Shown here piece by piece: positions 28,001-35,722 of a DNA stretch of 64,000 nt. The notes beneath the pieces were generated by a model. The model made no database searches. It was not told the origin of the DNA and saw only the letters and a program-made list of their open reading frames with translations. Position 1 is the stretch's first letter. Each line of letters starts with the position of its first letter. This DNA comes from Verrucomicrobiota bacterium (GTDB lineage: Bacteria > Verrucomicrobiota > Verrucomicrobiia > Limisphaerales > J093), in assembly GCA_022710935.1 (NCBI GenBank), contig JAKLFY010000023.1, positions 1 to 64,000 on the forward strand, read 5' to 3'. The position numbers and the translations under genes were made by a program.

Positions 28001-28109
28001 CGGTCCAACCCGGGAAGCTGCGATCGAAATCGTCTTCAAACAGGACGCCTGCGGCCAGCGGCCATGCGCTCGCCAGCGCCAGAACGAACCATCTCCCCCA
28101 AGCGGCCAT
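25020..28109 (-). CDS. Large exported calcineurin-like phosphoesterase with beta-sandwich domains
   Basis: A 1029-residue exported protein. The start at MAAWGRWFVLALASAWPLAA gives a clean signal peptide; longer frames enter a repeat element. Two LamG-like beta-sandwich domains follow (FEDDFDRSFPGW, then a second similar unit with DDDGHGLLVRYRDETNFYRI), next a cell-wall type repeat (RLSIVTRPGGSVSHPPSAW), a calcium-binding DTDGDGLADDWE repeat with DADSDGRTNREEY, and the FYR-like beta module. The phosphoesterase comes last, with ILPDTQVY, LHLGDITNNN, VPGNHDYG and LVLSGHVLNDG as metal-binding motifs. It is probably surface-bound or secreted and may release phosphate from organic esters. The domain order, with the enzyme at the C-terminus, is unusual. 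Confidence 0.87.
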   Translation of the reverse strand: MAAWGRWFVLALASAWPLAAGVLFEDDFDRSFPGWTAVRPAGAYLDGPLRWQYDIVSGAFFEQSNIYTDSSSHSPTATAPMLINDAVTAVNFTYTARLTAGDDDGFGLVFGYQDDQNFYRVTFARQARNAGFPWTGWSVDRKVNGATLNLFGAGTPGHTSTFVNTAGQPFDVTVSVSTANRLTLTVVDNPTGVPRVHPLVADQPLPAPANGKVGLFTWGMSGGTPNGFRIEDLHLAPASLAGDPNALSEWTPVVPPRANGSAALTGGSGQAVWSLAAGEAGSYGVLMESGDAFGGNDAAGQVDFTGPVLVAGDAGWTNSSVAVRVTPRDDDGHGLLVRYRDETNFYRIALRSQVSTIGIPPGLSVQKCVDRAYAEVYRDNPVRYNPVAGQTYDLVATIDGDALDVAVIADPEGAADVYSYGPMTLSGVSNGRIGLLSWAMSRTEFDWVTVQDGATLYVSSPYGAPSPPRGLNSSPPGTLVDARAGIAIETPGLRRLPVGWIGAGSVPARGSGSNVVFTLDGPSRLHWIWRTECRLSIVTRPGGSVSHPPSAWFPQGAGVFVLAEPEDGYLFAGWTGDSLSSSPALHVTMDRPRELVAEFTPDTDGDGLADDWERIFFGDLLAMPEEDADSDGRTNREEYVNGTHPKVADILRITGLELDGGHAILSISNNTGTRYGVQVAADLAHWSTVATAQFAARFTSPVPVGARAFWRLQQPDSSPEVPPFVPGSWTLAILPDTQVYAMSYPDLFMDQTRWIAANRDRYNIEYVLHLGDITNNNTSNQWRNAKSALSLLDGVVPYALVPGNHDYGANGGTENRSTQLHTFFPVADCAAWPTFGGVMEPGRLDNSYHLFRAGGVDWLVLALEFGPRDSVVAWAGQIAAKHPARRKILITHAYMYSDDTRYDWAGKGTAQSWNPHAYPTGSAPDGTNDGEKLWRKLVKVHPGFVLVLSGHVLNDGLGRLSTTNDFGEVVHQMLVNYQMQAQGGEAVLRLIEFLPDGRTVRVKAYSPFSGAHKTDPQNQFVLTLDPPLR

Positions 28110-28275
28110 CCCGCGCGCTTCGCGAAGTCGAGTGTCCGAGTGAAGTGGCGAAACCGCGTGTCGATGACGGCTGCTTAAAAAAGCGATCGAGTGCATTATG
28201 ATGTTCGGCTGCAGTGCAATTCCTCCATGACGATTGCGCGTCTGCCGACAAAAGGCAATGCGCGGCGCTTCCCAG

Positions 28276-28501
28276 TGCATCTGGAGGTTGTCGATGGGAA
28301 TCGAGTGTGCGCCGCGTGGAGGCACGCGGCCTACAACATGGGTGTCTGTCCCTTGCAAGCCGGGTCCCCTGACCCGGCGCCTGCACCGATGTCTGTCCCT
28401 GCGCCGCGTGGGGGCACGCGGCCTGCTACAGCAGGAGTCTCCATCCGCTGTAGGCCCGGTGCCCTCACCGGGCGACGGAACACCGACAACGACCAGATGC
28501 A
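28276..28501. repeat. TIR-bounded element with four internal hairpins
   Basis: A 226-bp element with ends TGCATCTGG/CCAGATGCA; the terminal 21 bases pair with three mismatches. It carries four hairpins with 8-bp arms: GCCGCGTG (28311), GCCGGGTC (28359), GCCGCGTG (28403) and GCCCGGTG (28454). The first and last match the two hairpins of the 20100 element in inverted orientation. It lies between the divergent phosphoesterase and DUF1080 genes; the rest of that 451-base gap has nothing else I can name. Confidence 0.8.
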
Positions 28502-28560
28502 ACCGCGCGCTTCGCGGGTTGACCTTTCGGAGGCGAGGCGCTAACAAGCAGCCCGAGTTT

Positions 28561-29895
28561 ATGAAGAACAATCTCTGTCGTCCGAAATCGAGTCGGTTCC
28601 TGTCCTTTGCGGTTGTGCTTGGCGCGCTCGCGGCGGGCGCCTCGGCGCTGGCTGCGCCCCCTCCCGGTTTTACAGCCCTGTTCAACGGCCGCGACCTGTC
28701 GGGGTGGCGGGGCGGGGACACATTCGATCACCGCAAGCTGCTGGCGATGCCTGCCGACCAGCGGACGGCCCAGATCAGCAAGTGGACTGAGACGATGAAA
28801 GCCCACTGGCGGGCCGAGAACGGGGAGTTGATCAATGACGGACACGGAGCGTACGCCACCACCGAGAAGGACTACGGCGATTTTGAACTGCTCGTCGATT
28901 ACAAGACCGTGCCCAAGGCCGATTCGGGCGTCTATCTGCGCGGCGTGCCCCAGGTCCAGATTTGGGACTCGACCGAAGAGGCGAAGTTCAGCATCGGCGC
29001 CAACAAGGGATCGGGCGGGCTCTGGAATAACAGTCCGGGCGCCCCGGGCAAAGACCCGCTGGTTCTGGCGGACAAACCGTTCGGCGAATGGAATTCGCTG
29101 CGGATCATGATGGTGGGTTCGCGGGTCAGCGTCTGGCTGAACGACAAACTCGTGGTCGATCACGCCGTGATGGAGAATTACTACGATCGCAAGGTCTCCG
29201 TGCCGGCCCGAGGTCCCATCCAGCTCCAGACCCACGGAGGGGAAATCCGATGGCGGAACATCTACCTGCGCGAGATCGACGCCGCCGAGGCCAACCAGAT
29301 CCTGGCGCGCAAGGGCAACGACGGTTTCGAGACAGTCTTCAACGGGCGCGACTTCAGCGGCTGGGCCGGTGCTGTCGCGAATTACGAGGTCAAGGACGGC
29401 GCCATGGTCTGCAAACCGGGCAAGGGCGGAACGGTCTACACTGAGCAGCAGTACGGGGACTTCGCGGTGCGCCTCGAGTTCAAGCTCCCCAAGGGCGGCA
29501 ACAACGGCCTCGCCATCCGGTACCCGGCCGACGGGGACGCCGCGTACGCCGGCATGACCGAGATCCAGGTGCTCGACGACAATTACGAGCAGGCGACCGG
29601 CAGCACGATCGACGCGCGCCAGGCGCACGGATCGGTGTATGGGATGATCGCCGCCCAGCGCGGTTACCAGCGGCCGATCGGCGAATGGAATTTCCAGGAA
29701 GTCACGGTCCGGGGCTCGCGCGTGCGGGTCGAGCTCAATGGCTTCGTGATCCTGGACGGCGACGTGGCGACGGTGAAGGAGTTCATGGGCAACACGCCGC
29801 ATCCGGGCAAGGATCGCACCAAGGGGCACTTCGGCTTCGCCGGCCACAACGACCCCGTCTGCTTCCGCAACGTGCAGTTGAAACGGCTCGACTGA
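28561..29895 (+). CDS. Exported protein with two DUF1080 (3-keto-disaccharide hydrolase) domains
   Basis: A 444-residue protein with a signal peptide (start MKNNLCRPKSSRFLSFAVVL, cleavage near AAPPPGF). Two DUF1080 beta-sandwich domains lie in tandem. The first begins FTALFNGRDLSGWRGG and has WRAENGELIND and KADSGVYLRG; the second begins FETVFNGRDFSGWAG and has GNNGLAIRYPADGDAAY. Some DUF1080 proteins hydrolyse 3-keto-glycosides made by Gfo/Idh/MocA oxidoreductases, and two such oxidoreductases are encoded at the right end of this window. The start ATG follows the TIR element by 59 bases. Confidence 0.9.
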   Translation: MKNNLCRPKSSRFLSFAVVLGALAAGASALAAPPPGFTALFNGRDLSGWRGGDTFDHRKLLAMPADQRTAQISKWTETMKAHWRAENGELINDGHGAYATTEKDYGDFELLVDYKTVPKADSGVYLRGVPQVQIWDSTEEAKFSIGANKGSGGLWNNSPGAPGKDPLVLADKPFGEWNSLRIMMVGSRVSVWLNDKLVVDHAVMENYYDRKVSVPARGPIQLQTHGGEIRWRNIYLREIDAAEANQILARKGNDGFETVFNGRDFSGWAGAVANYEVKDGAMVCKPGKGGTVYTEQQYGDFAVRLEFKLPKGGNNGLAIRYPADGDAAYAGMTEIQVLDDNYEQATGSTIDARQAHGSVYGMIAAQRGYQRPIGEWNFQEVTVRGSRVRVELNGFVILDGDVATVKEFMGNTPHPGKDRTKGHFGFAGHNDPVCFRNVQLKRLD

Positions 29896-29918
29896 GGCGC
29901 GATTCGCCTCGACACGAT

Positions 29919-30521
29919 TCATTCCGGCCACTGTGTGCCCGCGGGGTGCGGGCCATCCAAGAGGCGCAGCTCCTCCTGCAAACGCTCGAGGGGCAGCCCC
30001 ACGACGTTCGAATAGGATCCAACAATCCCGGCCACCAGGTCGCTCCCGCGTTCCTGGATGGCATAGCCGCCCGCCTTGTCGAGCGGATTCACCGCGGCCA
30101 GGTAGGCCTCGATCTGAACCGCCGTCAACGGCAGAAACGTGACGTCCGTCGCCTCCGCGAAGAGGCGCTGCCCGCGCCCCCGCCCGTGCAGCAGGCAGAC
30201 GCCCGTGACCACCTGGTGCGTCCGGCCCGCCAACTCCCGCAGCATCCGAGCCGCCTCCCCAAGGTCCTTCGGCTTGCCATACAGACGCGGCCCAAGACTC
30301 ACCAGCGTGTCCGCCCCCAGCACCCGCCGCTCGGGGAATTGTCGGGCGACGGCGCGCGCCTTGCGAAATGCATTCAGCATGCTGAGTTCACGCGCCGTCA
30401 ACTCCTCCCGGTGCACCTCCGCGACGCGGGCGGGGCATACCGCGAAAGCGATCCGCAGCCCGCGCAGCAACTCCTCGCGGCGCGGCGACGCCGAGGCCAG
30501 GATCAGCGGGTCATGGTCCAT
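29919..30521 (-). CDS. maf: Maf-family nucleotide pyrophosphatase
   Basis: Cytosolic house-cleaning enzyme of 200 residues that hydrolyses non-canonical or modified nucleoside triphosphates such as dTTP/UTP-type substrates. The family signatures are complete: ILASASPRREELL, VLGADTLVSLGPRLYGKP, AARMLRELAGRTHQVVTG, and DKAGGYAIQERG near the C-terminus. It is convergent with the DUF1080 gene, with 23 bases between their ends. The exact nucleotide preference (Maf or YceF type) is not certain from sequence alone. Confidence 0.92.
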   Translation of the reverse strand: MDHDPLILASASPRREELLRGLRIAFAVCPARVAEVHREELTARELSMLNAFRKARAVARQFPERRVLGADTLVSLGPRLYGKPKDLGEAARMLRELAGRTHQVVTGVCLLHGRGRGQRLFAEATDVTFLPLTAVQIEAYLAAVNPLDKAGGYAIQERGSDLVAGIVGSYSNVVGLPLERLQEELRLLDGPHPAGTQWPE

Positions 30522-30536
30522 GTGAAGCGTTGACCC

Positions 30537-30705
30537 TCAACGGTGGAATGCGCACGGAGACCATGAACCGGTCTGTAGCCGCCGACGTGAGTCGGCGCTG
30601 ATTCCTGTCTTCGGCGGAGCGAGATGGCGCGGACTCACGTCCGCGGCTACGGTCCATGGGAGAGGTGCCTTCAACGGTGGAATGCGCACGGAGACCATGA
30701 ACCGG
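30537..30705. repeat. Hairpin-pair element flanked by a 35-bp direct repeat
   Basis: An identical 35-bp sequence (TCAACGGTGGAATGCGCACG and on) occurs at 30537-30571 and 30671-30705. Between them lies a 24-bp inverted repeat, 30574-30597 and 30627-30650, with two mismatches. Each arm also folds on itself: GCCGAC gtga GTCGGC on the left and GCGGAC tcac GTCCGC on the right. The rest of the 30522-30875 gap shows nothing coding. Confidence 0.85.
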
Positions 30706-30875
30706 AGTCCCTCGCTCCCATCGTAATCGTAATCCTCTGTCGCCGATTGGATTCTGAATGGTCCCAGCATACGCGACAAAGACCCGTCACCCCGCCCCTC
30801 TGCCAATCCGATGGGATGGGGGCGGCCCGCTTTGCGGGACGGATGAGGGTGACGGTGCATCTAAAGTCCGGAAGA

Positions 30876-31940
30876 CTACGCAACTCTCCCGGCATCGGGT
30901 GTTCGGGATAGGTAATGGCATTCGGACATTTCCTGCAGTCGTTTGGCGGCCTGCTCGGGGGTGATGTCACGCTGGGCTTCGGCCAGCATCTCGTAGCCAA
31001 CCATGAACTTCTTGATGTGGGCCGATCGCAACAGCGGAGGATAGAAATGGGCGTGAAGCTGCCAAGGGGTCGCGTCGTCGTCGCCCCCGGGCGCGCCGTG
31101 CCATCCCATCGAGTAGGGAAACGATGTCTCGAAGAGATTGTCGTAGCGCGTCAGGAGACGCTTGAGAACACCCGCCAGATCCGCCCGCTCGCTCGCATCC
31201 AGTTCAGGCAGGCGCCGCACGTGGCGCCGCGGCACAAGAAGGGTCTCGTAGGGCCACAACGCCCAGAAAGGCACCACAGCCAGCCAATGGTCGGTCGAAA
31301 CAACAACGCGCTCGCCCCGCTGGCGTTCGCGCTCGGCATAATCGATGAGCAGCGGCGCACCCTGCGTCTGGTAATAGGCGCGCTGGGAAACGTCTTCGAG
31401 CCGCGCCTCGTTCGGCAGGCTCGACCCGGCCCAGACCTGGCCGTGGGGGTGCGGATTCGAGCAGCCCATCATGGCCCCCTTGTTCTCGAAGACCTGGACC
31501 CAACGGTAATCCCTCAGGAGCTCCGATGTCTGATCCGCCCACACATCCACCACCCGCTCGATGTCGGCCTGCTCCATCTCGGGCAGCGTCAAATCGTGGC
31601 GCGGAGAGAAGCAGATCACACGGCACGTCCCCCGGACGGATTCGACGCGCATCAGGGGATCATCGCCCGGCGTCTCCCCCGCCGGGGTCTCCGGGAGCAA
31701 CGCCGCAAAGTCGTTGGTGAACACGTATGTGTGGGTGTACTGAGGGTTGTGCGCGCCATTGGCCCGGGCGTTGCCGGGACAAAGGTGGCACTTGGACTCG
31801 AACCGCGGGCGCCGCTCGTCCGCCGTGTGCTCGCGATGCCCGTGCCAGGGACGCAGCGTTCGGTGCGGCGACACGAGCACCCATTGGCCGGTCAGCGGGT
31901 TGAGTCGTCGATGCGGATGGTGTTCCGATTGAAAAGTCAC
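30876..31940 (-). CDS. galT: Galactose-1-phosphate uridylyltransferase
   Basis: Cytosolic enzyme of 354 residues that swaps UMP between UDP-glucose and galactose-1-phosphate in the Leloir pathway. The active-site motif is [11 protein letters not shown] with the nucleophile His166 in HPH, and the zinc site includes Cys51 and Cys54 (CHLCPGN). [17 protein letters not shown] and [11 protein letters not shown] are also typical. The start at [16 protein letters not shown] fits the family length. No galK or galE is present nearby. It lies upstream of a repeat-filled gap and 48 bases downstream of the rsmI stop on the same strand, so the two could share a transcript. Confidence 0.93.
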   Translation of the reverse strand: MTFQSEHHPHRRLNPLTGQWVLVSPHRTLRPWHGHREHTADERRPRFESKCHLCPGNARANGAHNPQYTHTYVFTNDFAALLPETPAGETPGDDPLMRVESVRGTCRVICFSPRHDLTLPEMEQADIERVVDVWADQTSELLRDYRWVQVFENKGAMMGCSNPHPHGQVWAGSSLPNEARLEDVSQRAYYQTQGAPLLIDYAERERQRGERVVVSTDHWLAVVPFWALWPYETLLVPRRHVRRLPELDASERADLAGVLKRLLTRYDNLFETSFPYSMGWHGAPGGDDDATPWQLHAHFYPPLLRSAHIKKFMVGYEMLAEAQRDITPEQAAKRLQEMSECHYLSRTPDAGRVA

Positions 31941-31988
31941 AGCGGCGACTCTCCTAGAAGCTCCGCCGCAACAAGTAAAGTTTGAATT

Positions 31989-32699
31989 CTAGCCTGGCGC
32001 GATCAACACCACGAACTCACCGCGCAAGGAGCGCGCCTTGGCTTGCTCGATCAACTCGCCCGGCGTGCCACGCAGGAATTCCTCGAATTTCTTGGTCAGT
32101 TCCCGCGCCAATACAACCTGGCGCGCGGGGAAGACCTGGGCCAACTCGCCCAGCAACCGCGCGACGCGATAGGGCGATTCGTAGAGCACCAGCGTGCCGG
32201 GCACGCCGCTCAGACGCTCGAGTTCCTTCCGCCGCTGCCCGGACTTGTGCGGCAGAAAGCCGACGAAATGGAACTCGTCCGTCGGCAGTCCGCTGGCCGT
32301 CAGCGCCGCCACAAGGGCGCATGGGCCGGGCACAGGCTCGGCACGAAAACCCGCGTCCAGCACCGCCCGCACCACCCGCTCGCCGGGATCGCTGATGCCC
32401 GGACTCCCCGCGTCGGTGATCAGCGCCACCGTCCCGCCCTCACGCAGACGCCCGAGGATCTGTCCGCTGCGCCGCGCCTCATTGAACTGGAAACAGCTCA
32501 GCAGAGGTTTGCGAATCTGGAAGTGATGCAGCAATTGTCCCGAATGTCGCGTGTCCTCCGCCACCACGACGTCGCACTCGCGCAACACGCGCAAGGCGCG
32601 GCAGGTGATATCTTCGAGGTTGCCGATGGGCGTTGCGACCAAATAGAGCGTGCCAGGACGGAGGGAAGGCAGGGCAGTCGGTTCCATGCGCCCATTCAC
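31989..32699 (-). CDS. rsmI: 16S rRNA (cytidine-1402-2'-O)-methyltransferase
   Basis: A 236-residue SAM-dependent enzyme of the tetrapyrrole-methylase fold that modifies C1402 in the ribosomal P site together with RsmH. Signatures are GTLYLVATPIGNLEDITCRA, VVAEDTRHSGQLL, ALITDAGSPGISDPGERVV and LYESPYRVARLLGEL. The family's C-terminal ELTKKFEEFLRGTPGEL is also present; the length is slightly short because the last helical domain is missing, as is common. Start could be the ATG at 32699 or at 32687. No riboswitch or operon partner is evident upstream. Confidence 0.93.
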   Translation of the reverse strand: MNGRMEPTALPSLRPGTLYLVATPIGNLEDITCRALRVLRECDVVVAEDTRHSGQLLHHFQIRKPLLSCFQFNEARRSGQILGRLREGGTVALITDAGSPGISDPGERVVRAVLDAGFRAEPVPGPCALVAALTASGLPTDEFHFVGFLPHKSGQRRKELERLSGVPGTLVLYESPYRVARLLGELAQVFPARQVVLARELTKKFEEFLRGTPGELIEQAKARSLRGEFVVLIAPG

Positions 32700-33154
32700 T
32701 CACGAAACAGACGCCTTGGGGAGAATATTCCCCGCGCATATGGTATGGGAATACACAGAGGACGGTCCTCGGAAAGCGGCGGTAAACCGCCGCACTCCAC
32801 ACGCTCCGCGACCCCGACGCCGACCAGAGCATGGGCGACTGCCACAACGAACGCCGGCCCAATGAGTTGGACACCCTCGACAGCACTGCTCCGAGAAACC
32901 ACTCAGAAACTTTGAATAGGTTGCAGCGTATGCGCGGCCGCGGGACTTGGCGTCTTCGGCACCCGCGTCCGGCGCGCCGAACCCTATGGTGTCCTCCCGC
33001 CCATCCGTGGAATCCGTGGTCCAGAAACAAGCCGAGAATCAGCCCCGGATCACACGGATGAGACGGATCAAGCCGTATCCGGTGATCGGTCCTGCTGGCT
33101 TCGCCTGCGGTGGGGTGTGAACTTCTTCTGCTCATCAGTGGTGCGGCGGTGAAT
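32700..33154. other. Intergenic region with short palindromes
   Basis: No coding frame here is convincing. A hairpin GCGGCGGT aa ACCGCCGC lies at 32776-32793. A diverged direct-repeat patch of the CCGTGGAATCCGTGG and CACACGGATGAGACGGAT type spans about 32998-33070. I see no clear promoter. Confidence 0.5.
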
Positions 33155-33230
33155 GTGGAATCCTTGAACCATTTGACCCGGCAGACAACTGGACCTGTCC
33201 TCGACCAGTCTCACGATTCAAGGATTCCAC
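33155..33230. repeat. GGAATCCTTGA hairpin 3' of an exported-protein gene
   Basis: GTGGAATCCTTGAA (33155-33168) pairs perfectly with 33217-33230 around a 48-base loop. It begins 20 bases after the stop of the minus-strand gene. There is no T-run on that strand. A related stem lies at 35633-35704 in the same relative position. Confidence 0.75.
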
Positions 33231-33249
33231 GGCCGTGCCTCCCCGGCAT

Positions 33250-34878
33250 TCACGGTGTGGTGCCCGTGACGAAGTAGTTGTCCAGGATGACCTCGTCGTG
33301 GGTTGCAGGATCGTTGTTGGGACCAGCGACCCAGAGGCCGACGAAACCCTCAGTAAAAGCAGAAGCTATGGACGTGTGCTCCGCAATGATCTCTTTGGTG
33401 ATCAGACTCCGCACCCGGAGACGCAGACTCTGACCGACGCAGGAGAACTCGATGCGGTAAGGGGGTGGGTTCGCCTCAATCCTGAAGGCGGGGCCCCGTC
33501 GCTCAGTGCCCCCATCAAATATAGAAGTTCCAACGTTGCCCTGAATGGCCTCGCGGTTGAGAATGAACCCCCCAAAGTATCCAGTATTGGGGTCGAAACG
33601 GCCTCGTGCGAACACGTAGACTGTAATCGTCCTCCTGGTGCTGCTTGTCATGCTGAGCACGTCCACCGAGGTGTAGAAGTCGCCGACGACAACATCCTCC
33701 GGGGGTAGAATGGCGACGCCCCCGATCGTGGCGCCGGTTCGGGATACCTGAATCACGCCGTTGCTGAACGTGACGTTCTCCCCGGGATCCTGAAAGAAGA
33801 TCCTATACTCTTGCCTCGTCGCGAACGGCTGTTTTGCCTCGCTCAAGTCATCGATGAAGTGCGTGCCATACACCAGCTTGAAGATTTGTTGGCTTTGGGT
33901 CGTGGGCACCGTGATGCAGAGCTGTCCAAACTGCTTCGCAATCGGCGCGGGGTAGGGAGTCCACACAGAAGGGTCAACTGAATCGGCGCCGACCACGATC
34001 ATCTCATCGACGGTGTCGTGGGGCCACGAGAGGGTAACCGTTTTTTCGATAGTCAGAGTGGTCGCCACGCCGGTCCGCGACTCAAGATTGTCGAAAAGCA
34101 CCCATGCCGGTCCCTGCTGTCCGTCCGTGTCGTGGGCCATCCCCAAACCGACAACCTCTAAGTCCCCCCGGTAGGGCGGACCGACGTCCGGTCCGAAGAT
34201 GTCCCAGCCGTGCGGCAAGGGGTCCGGAACGCCCCAGTCGCTGGCGGGAGTGTCCCGCACCGTACGCTGGAATAGCGTTTCACCGGTCGAGAGATTGAAG
34301 ATCGTGGTCTCGATCAACAAGTCATCACGGCCGGGCCTAAGCGCGAGCATTAAGACCCCGCCCAGGTAGTCCTGCGACTGTGTCTCCCAGAATGCCACGC
34401 TGAAGCCGTCGGTAGGCGACCACTTGAGCAGGGCGATCTCGTTTGCGTCTCGCATCAGTATATACTCACCCCCCTTGGTGTCCATGGTGATCAGACAGGC
34501 GAACACGTTATCGCGGCTCAGACCCGCCAAATCCGCCCGCAATTTGAGGGTCTGCTCCTGGTGCAGGGGGAGGCTCCGCGAGTAATAGACGTTGCACACG
34601 TGGGGGAACAGGTTGGCCGGGTCGGTCGGCGTCGTGAAGTGCGCCGAGATGCGCAAGCATTTGCTGACCAGCTCGGCCAAGGCCGGCGGTTCGCTGGGAG
34701 CCGTGGGAGGATTCCATCCATCCCATAGAGGCTGATCGCCGTCGAAGTCGTCGATCACCGCGGCGACAGTAACTGGGGGTGACAGAGCCACGGCTGCGAG
34801 GACGAAACCCGCGACCAGCGTGGCCCATCTTCCGCCACCGCGGTGGCGGACGTAACCGAAGGGTTTGTTGGCATTCAT
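33250..34878 (-). CDS. Exported LamG-like beta-sandwich protein, function unknown
   Basis: A 542-residue protein. The start MNANKPFGYVRHRGGGRW is preceded by AGGA at good spacing and gives a signal peptide ending near PPVTVAAVIDD. Two concanavalin/LamG-like sandwich units can be seen: one beginning VIDDFDGDQPLWDGWNPP with LVWFDN-like AWVLFDNLESRTGV at its end, the other spanning TFSNGVIQVSRTGATIGG to EVILDNYFVTGTTP. Between them is a short beta domain (LSWPHDTVDEMIVVGADS). There are no catalytic residues I recognise. A similar sandwich is inserted in the sensor of the nearby kinase, which suggests a shared ligand or cell-surface role. It may belong to the kinase/sigma locus. Confidence 0.72.
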   Translation of the reverse strand: MNANKPFGYVRHRGGGRWATLVAGFVLAAVALSPPVTVAAVIDDFDGDQPLWDGWNPPTAPSEPPALAELVSKCLRISAHFTTPTDPANLFPHVCNVYYSRSLPLHQEQTLKLRADLAGLSRDNVFACLITMDTKGGEYILMRDANEIALLKWSPTDGFSVAFWETQSQDYLGGVLMLALRPGRDDLLIETTIFNLSTGETLFQRTVRDTPASDWGVPDPLPHGWDIFGPDVGPPYRGDLEVVGLGMAHDTDGQQGPAWVLFDNLESRTGVATTLTIEKTVTLSWPHDTVDEMIVVGADSVDPSVWTPYPAPIAKQFGQLCITVPTTQSQQIFKLVYGTHFIDDLSEAKQPFATRQEYRIFFQDPGENVTFSNGVIQVSRTGATIGGVAILPPEDVVVGDFYTSVDVLSMTSSTRRTITVYVFARGRFDPNTGYFGGFILNREAIQGNVGTSIFDGGTERRGPAFRIEANPPPYRIEFSCVGQSLRLRVRSLITKEIIAEHTSIASAFTEGFVGLWVAGPNNDPATHDEVILDNYFVTGTTP

Positions 34879-35090
34879 TGTTGGGTCCTTTCCGTTTGTT
34901 TGTTTTGTTACGACGAGAGCCCAGCCGACAAAACGCGCGACACAAAACAGGCGAGTCTGGCCCGCACACGGACCGGCTCGGCCATCGCCGGTTGTGCCGG
35001 GTTCTCCGGATTCAATCCCGCGTTGCGGTTGGCGGTTGCAGTCGTTGTTCATGTCCTGGCCACCGGCTGACCGACCTCAGGGCTGGTGGC

Positions 35091-35132
35091 CATGAGCGGT
35101 TAAACGGGGGGAATCCGGGAATCTTTCAGAAA
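35091..35132 (+). repeat. 42-base repeat, copy 1 (upstream-region element)
   Basis: Matches 36640-36681 at 35 of 42 positions in the same orientation; the shared end is ATCTTTCAGAAA and the middle is AACGGGGG. It lies in the upstream region of the minus-strand exported-protein gene. Confidence 0.65.
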
Positions 35133-35221
35133 TACTCGAAGTCGCCGAAGCAGCACGCCCAGAGGTGCCGCTTCCCTCTTGGCAAGTCATTGATAACCGA
35201 CAGAAAATCCGAACCGAACTT

Positions 35222-35283
35222 CCAACGCTCAACGTTCAACGCCCAAGTTTCAACGAACCGTTTCGTTGGACGTTGAGCGTCGG
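35222..35283. repeat. Large imperfect palindrome (AACGCTCAACG type)
   Basis: CCAACGCTCAACGTTCAACG at 35222-35241 pairs with 35264-35283 at 18 of 20 positions. A nested hairpin CAACGAA ccgt TTCGTTG (35251-35268) overlaps the right arm. It looks like a dispersed intergenic repeat. Confidence 0.7.
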
Positions 35284-35632
35284 GAGTTGAGCGTTACACG
35301 TTTCCTGGTTCACTCTGGAATACCTGTGCTGTCACTGTTTTCCTCTTCGATGATTGTCTTCGATCACGTCCCGCGCAAAGCGGTGCTGAAGCACACGCAC
35401 TCTCCCGCAATGCGGGACTCCGGGTGCTCGGTCGCGGGCGTCGAGGTTGCGAAGCGTCTGAAGTGCGTGCGGTTCACCGCCGCTTTTCGATGACAGTGAT
35501 CGGTGACATTCGACGGAAAGCGGTCTTGAAGCAGCCGCACTTCATCTCCATCTCCACCGTCCCCCCTTCCGGGCGGTTCGACTGAGCTCGCCGAAGCTGG
35601 CTCGGCTGAGCTCGCCGAAGCCATTGGTCAGG

Positions 35633-35704
35633 GAATCCTTGAGCCAGTCACAGAGCGGAATGAACCTCGGTCTGTCCACCACGGATGTCGCGGCTCAAGG
35701 ATTC
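35633..35704. repeat. GAATCCTTGA hairpin 3' of a second exported-protein gene
   Basis: GAATCCTTGAGCC (35633-35645) pairs perfectly with 35692-35704 around a 46-base loop. It begins 19 bases after the stop of the minus-strand gene. The core is shared with the stem at 33155-33230 while the loop sequence differs. Confidence 0.75.
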
Positions 35705-35722
35705 TCGTGATGTCCGTTTAGC

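Larger units (their letters stand above)
34879..35632. other. Long intergenic region rich in repeats
   Basis: This stretch holds the 42-base repeat (35091-35132), the palindrome at 35222-35283, a small hairpin CCCGCAatGCGGG near 35407, and a tandem duplication of GAGCTCGCCGAAGC (35584 and 35608). None of the short open frames looks like a gene. Confidence 0.55.

Noticed and set aside
20100-28501. TIR-bounded elements as insertion sequences
   Set aside because: They are 135 and 226 bp with no transposase frame inside or nearby, so at most non-autonomous.
30537-30860. Small minus-strand frame in the repeat region next to maf
   Set aside because: It is made largely of the 35-bp duplication and the hairpin pair, with no protein-like composition.
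30537-33230. CRISPR array or tRNA cluster among the repeats
   Set aside because: There are no regularly spaced direct repeats with unique spacers and no cloverleaf or GGTTCGAATCC-type loop.
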